From IMG/VR virus record IMGVR_UViG_3300021093_004399, positions 1-49,354 of that record: a DNA stretch of 49,354 bases; one strand, 5' to 3'. Below the pieces are notes generated by a model. It saw only the letters and a program-made list of their open reading frames with translations. It was not told the origin of the DNA and made no database searches. Origin of the DNA: a virus. Of the stretch, positions 47,926 through 49,354 are shown one piece after another (the stretch's first letter is position 1; each line of letters begins with the position of its first letter). Made by a program: the position numbers and the translations under genes.

Positions 47926-48624
47926 TTACGAGTTAAATTTTATTATTTTATCTTTAATTAATCTTGGATAAACATAACTCCTCATCCAATTATCATATCC
48001 AACAGTCGAAGGATGAAAGTCATCTGATTCTAAACCATTGCAATTTAGCGATGTTTCATATATACAATCATTATTTTCTGCAAAAATAAAGTTTTCAAAA
48101 TCAATTTCCTTGCATATATTTTTTAATTCTTGATATTTATAAACTCCAAAATTTCTATTTTTTACATAATCTTTGTGGTTCCAATAATTTACGTAAGTCA
48201 TGAAATAATATTTTATGCCTTTACTTTTTAAAAAATTTTGCAATTTAATCATTTCAAATAAACTTCTAATGCCTCTAGTTAACTCGTTTCCTTTTTTAAT
48301 AAGTTCTTGGTAAATTGAATTTTGGCTTAGTACATCACCACTGAACTCAAAAAATATGTTATCTAAAGCTTGTCTTTTGTTGTCAACAACTAGTTCATCA
48401 ACTATTAAATCTATTCTTTGTAGTCCGGACCACATAACTATTACACAATCATAATCAAAATTTGAATAAATTAGTTCTAAAATTATACTGTCACTTATAT
48501 ATTGGTTACCTGCGCCAGGCATACCAAGATTACGAACAGCACCAAAGTCTTTTAACCACACAGGCCATCCGTTTTTTAGATTTTGTTGTCCGGTGAAACT
48601 ACAACCTGAAGTTAAAAAAATCAT
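47926..48624 (-). CDS. SGNH/GDSL-like hydrolase
   Basis: A 232-aa protein with block I TSGCSFTG (nucleophile Ser), NLGMPGAGNQYI, CVIVMWSG and SDDFHPSTVGYDNW, whose D and H complete the triad. The family deacylates or deacetylates lipids and glycans. It is common in marine phages, where it may act on surface sugars. Less conserved in the middle. Confidence 0.75.
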   Translation of the reverse strand: MIFLTSGCSFTGQQNLKNGWPVWLKDFGAVRNLGMPGAGNQYISDSIILELIYSNFDYDCVIVMWSGLQRIDLIVDELVVDNKRQALDNIFFEFSGDVLSQNSIYQELIKKGNELTRGIRSLFEMIKLQNFLKSKGIKYYFMTYVNYWNHKDYVKNRNFGVYKYQELKNICKEIDFENFIFAENNDCIYETSLNCNGLESDDFHPSTVGYDNWMRSYVYPRLIKDKIIKFNS

Positions 48625-48650
48625 TGTATTACTTGTGCAATTTCCGACAT

Positions 48651-49354
48651 TTATAAACTAAATCCTCGAAATGTATTATTATCAACATCTTGTTTCGTGC
48701 CACCAATTACATAACTTGAAATTTCTGTTTCTTGTGGAGCAACTTGCACTTCGGCGCCGGCAATCCATTTGGCTGTCCATGGTAAGGGATTTGATCCTGG
48801 TTTCATTCCACAGTCTAGTCCTACTGCTGTCATGCGCTTGCAGGTCAACCAATCTACATAGTGACACAATAATTGTTGATTAAGCCCAATCATGGATCCG
48901 TTTTGAAACAAATAATGTGCCCAGGCTTTTTCTTGTGCTGCGGCGGCTAAAAACATTTGATTGCATTCTGCACGAGTTTCTTCTTTTATAGAAGCATAAG
49001 AAGGATCATCCTGTGGCAACAATTTGAGAAGGGTCTGCGTTGACCCTAAATGAACATTTTCGTCTCGCGCAATTAATTTGATAATCTTGGCATTGCCTTC
49101 CATTTTCTTCAGTTCAGCAAAGGCCCATGAGCAAGCAAAGCTGACATAAAATCTAATACCTTCAAGTGCATTGACACTATTCAAACACAACCACAATTTC
49201 TTTTTGAGTTCATACATATCAACCGTGACGGCTTCTCCGTTAACGGTATGTTCTCCTACCCCTAATAGATTGTAGTATTGCACCGATTTGATTAAATCAT
49301 CATAATATTTGCTAATGTCTCGGGCACAGTCTACAATTTCTTTTATGTCCGTGA
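48651..49354 (-). CDS. nrdB: Ribonucleotide reductase class I beta subunit NrdB (partial)
   Basis: The frame is open to the right edge, so the N-terminus is missing. Seen: ARDENVHLGSTQ with diiron ligands E and H, then AAAQEKAWAHYLF, NGSMIGLNQQLLCHYV, SNPLPW and NVQVAPQETEISSY-like motifs, ending FRGFSL as in class Ia beta subunits that dock to NrdA. It makes the tyrosyl-type radical for dNTP synthesis. Followed by SGNH and glutaredoxin genes. Confidence 0.95.
   Translation of the reverse strand, partial: TDIKEIVDCARDISKYYDDLIKSVQYYNLLGVGEHTVNGEAVTVDMYELKKKLWLCLNSVNALEGIRFYVSFACSWAFAELKKMEGNAKIIKLIARDENVHLGSTQTLLKLLPQDDPSYASIKEETRAECNQMFLAAAAQEKAWAHYLFQNGSMIGLNQQLLCHYVDWLTCKRMTAVGLDCGMKPGSNPLPWTAKWIAGAEVQVAPQETEISSYVIGGTKQDVDNNTFRGFSL

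Noticed and set aside
1-49354. Interpretation as a bacterial chromosome or plasmid
   Set aside because: Many genes are host-like, but capsid-targeting-like N-termini, PAAR, tail fibre, lysin, NrdB with glutaredoxin, bS21 and strongly one-sided, overlapping small genes favour a large phage. A chimeric assembly cannot be excluded from sequence alone.
1-49354. CRISPR arrays, insertion sequences, integrases and attachment sites
   Set aside because: No regularly spaced repeats, transposase or recombinase motifs, or flanking direct repeats were seen on either strand.

Overview
The window reads as one stretch of a large (probably jumbo) T4-like tailed phage of an aquatic, ubiquinone-using proteobacterium. 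It is AT-rich, and nearly every gene lies on the minus strand in tight runs with ATGA, TAATG or TGATG start/stop overlaps. Phage markers are spread throughout: a tail-fibre-like protein, a PAAR spike tip, a SleB-type lysin next to a membrane protein, NrdB with glutaredoxin, an Sm-like protein, bS21, a DexA-like exonuclease, UV-damage endonuclease, two twitch-type radical SAM proteins and dozens of small ORFans. I saw no tRNA, rRNA, CRISPR array, integrase or transposase. Host taxonomy is inference: COQ7, a zf-CHCC protein, PaaA, entericidin and formate dehydrogenase all point to Proteobacteria.

Layout, left to right. (1) 1-15252: proteins starting MRA-x-(E/D)-F..TE or similar, which resemble the T4 capsid-targeting sequence cut by the prohead protease. 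They include an amidoligase-like protein, a kinase-like protein, an HExxH peptidase and a HAD nucleotidase. Between the first of them (1-1130) and the rest (10169-15252) sits a 9 kb metabolic island: paaA, PsiE, DoxX, cytochrome c, coq7, nth, an FMN 2-hydroxyacid dehydrogenase, a class II aldolase and NAD formate dehydrogenase. (2) 15260-19454: a radical SAM protein, then lipoproteins, an entericidin-like peptide and small phage genes, with a perfect sigma70 promoter. (3) 19588-21059: the only clear plus-strand pair, a membrane/EF-hand/histone-tail protein and a glycosyltransferase-like protein, converging on uvdE. (4) 22035-24885: a packed array of small phage proteins behind a consensus promoter and a roughly 220-nt leader. 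(5) 25139-31509: the tail fibre with radical SAM, methyltransferase-like, amidinotransferase, 2OG-Fe(II) oxygenase and nucleotide-sugar dehydrogenase genes, a candidate protein or glycan modification cassette. (6) 31568-35709: an S11 peptidase, mini-HTH genes and a 669-aa autotransporter-like outer-membrane protein. (7) 35794-41336: a proteostasis block (clpS, hsp20, dnaK, rpsU) with exonuclease and nucleotidyltransferase genes. (8) 41329-49354: phage membrane proteins, lysis, PAAR, glutaredoxin and nrdB, with recurring promoters carrying a TGCTATAAT extended -10.

Two ideas stand out. First, the hsp20 and dnaK leaders each carry a TTGCTT...AAGGAG anti-Shine-Dalgarno hairpin like a ROSE RNA thermometer. 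In hsp20 an outer 7-bp repeat also covers the start codon, suggesting that the phage controls its own heat-shock genes at translation. Second, several metabolic genes converge on the respiratory chain: formate to NADH, 2-hydroxyacid oxidation, ubiquinone synthesis and a cytochrome c. This would fit a module that keeps host respiration running during infection. At least six tiny proteins sharing a hydrophobic N-terminus and a C-x(15-17)-C core, two of them found only by reading short frames, form an apparent paralogous family.
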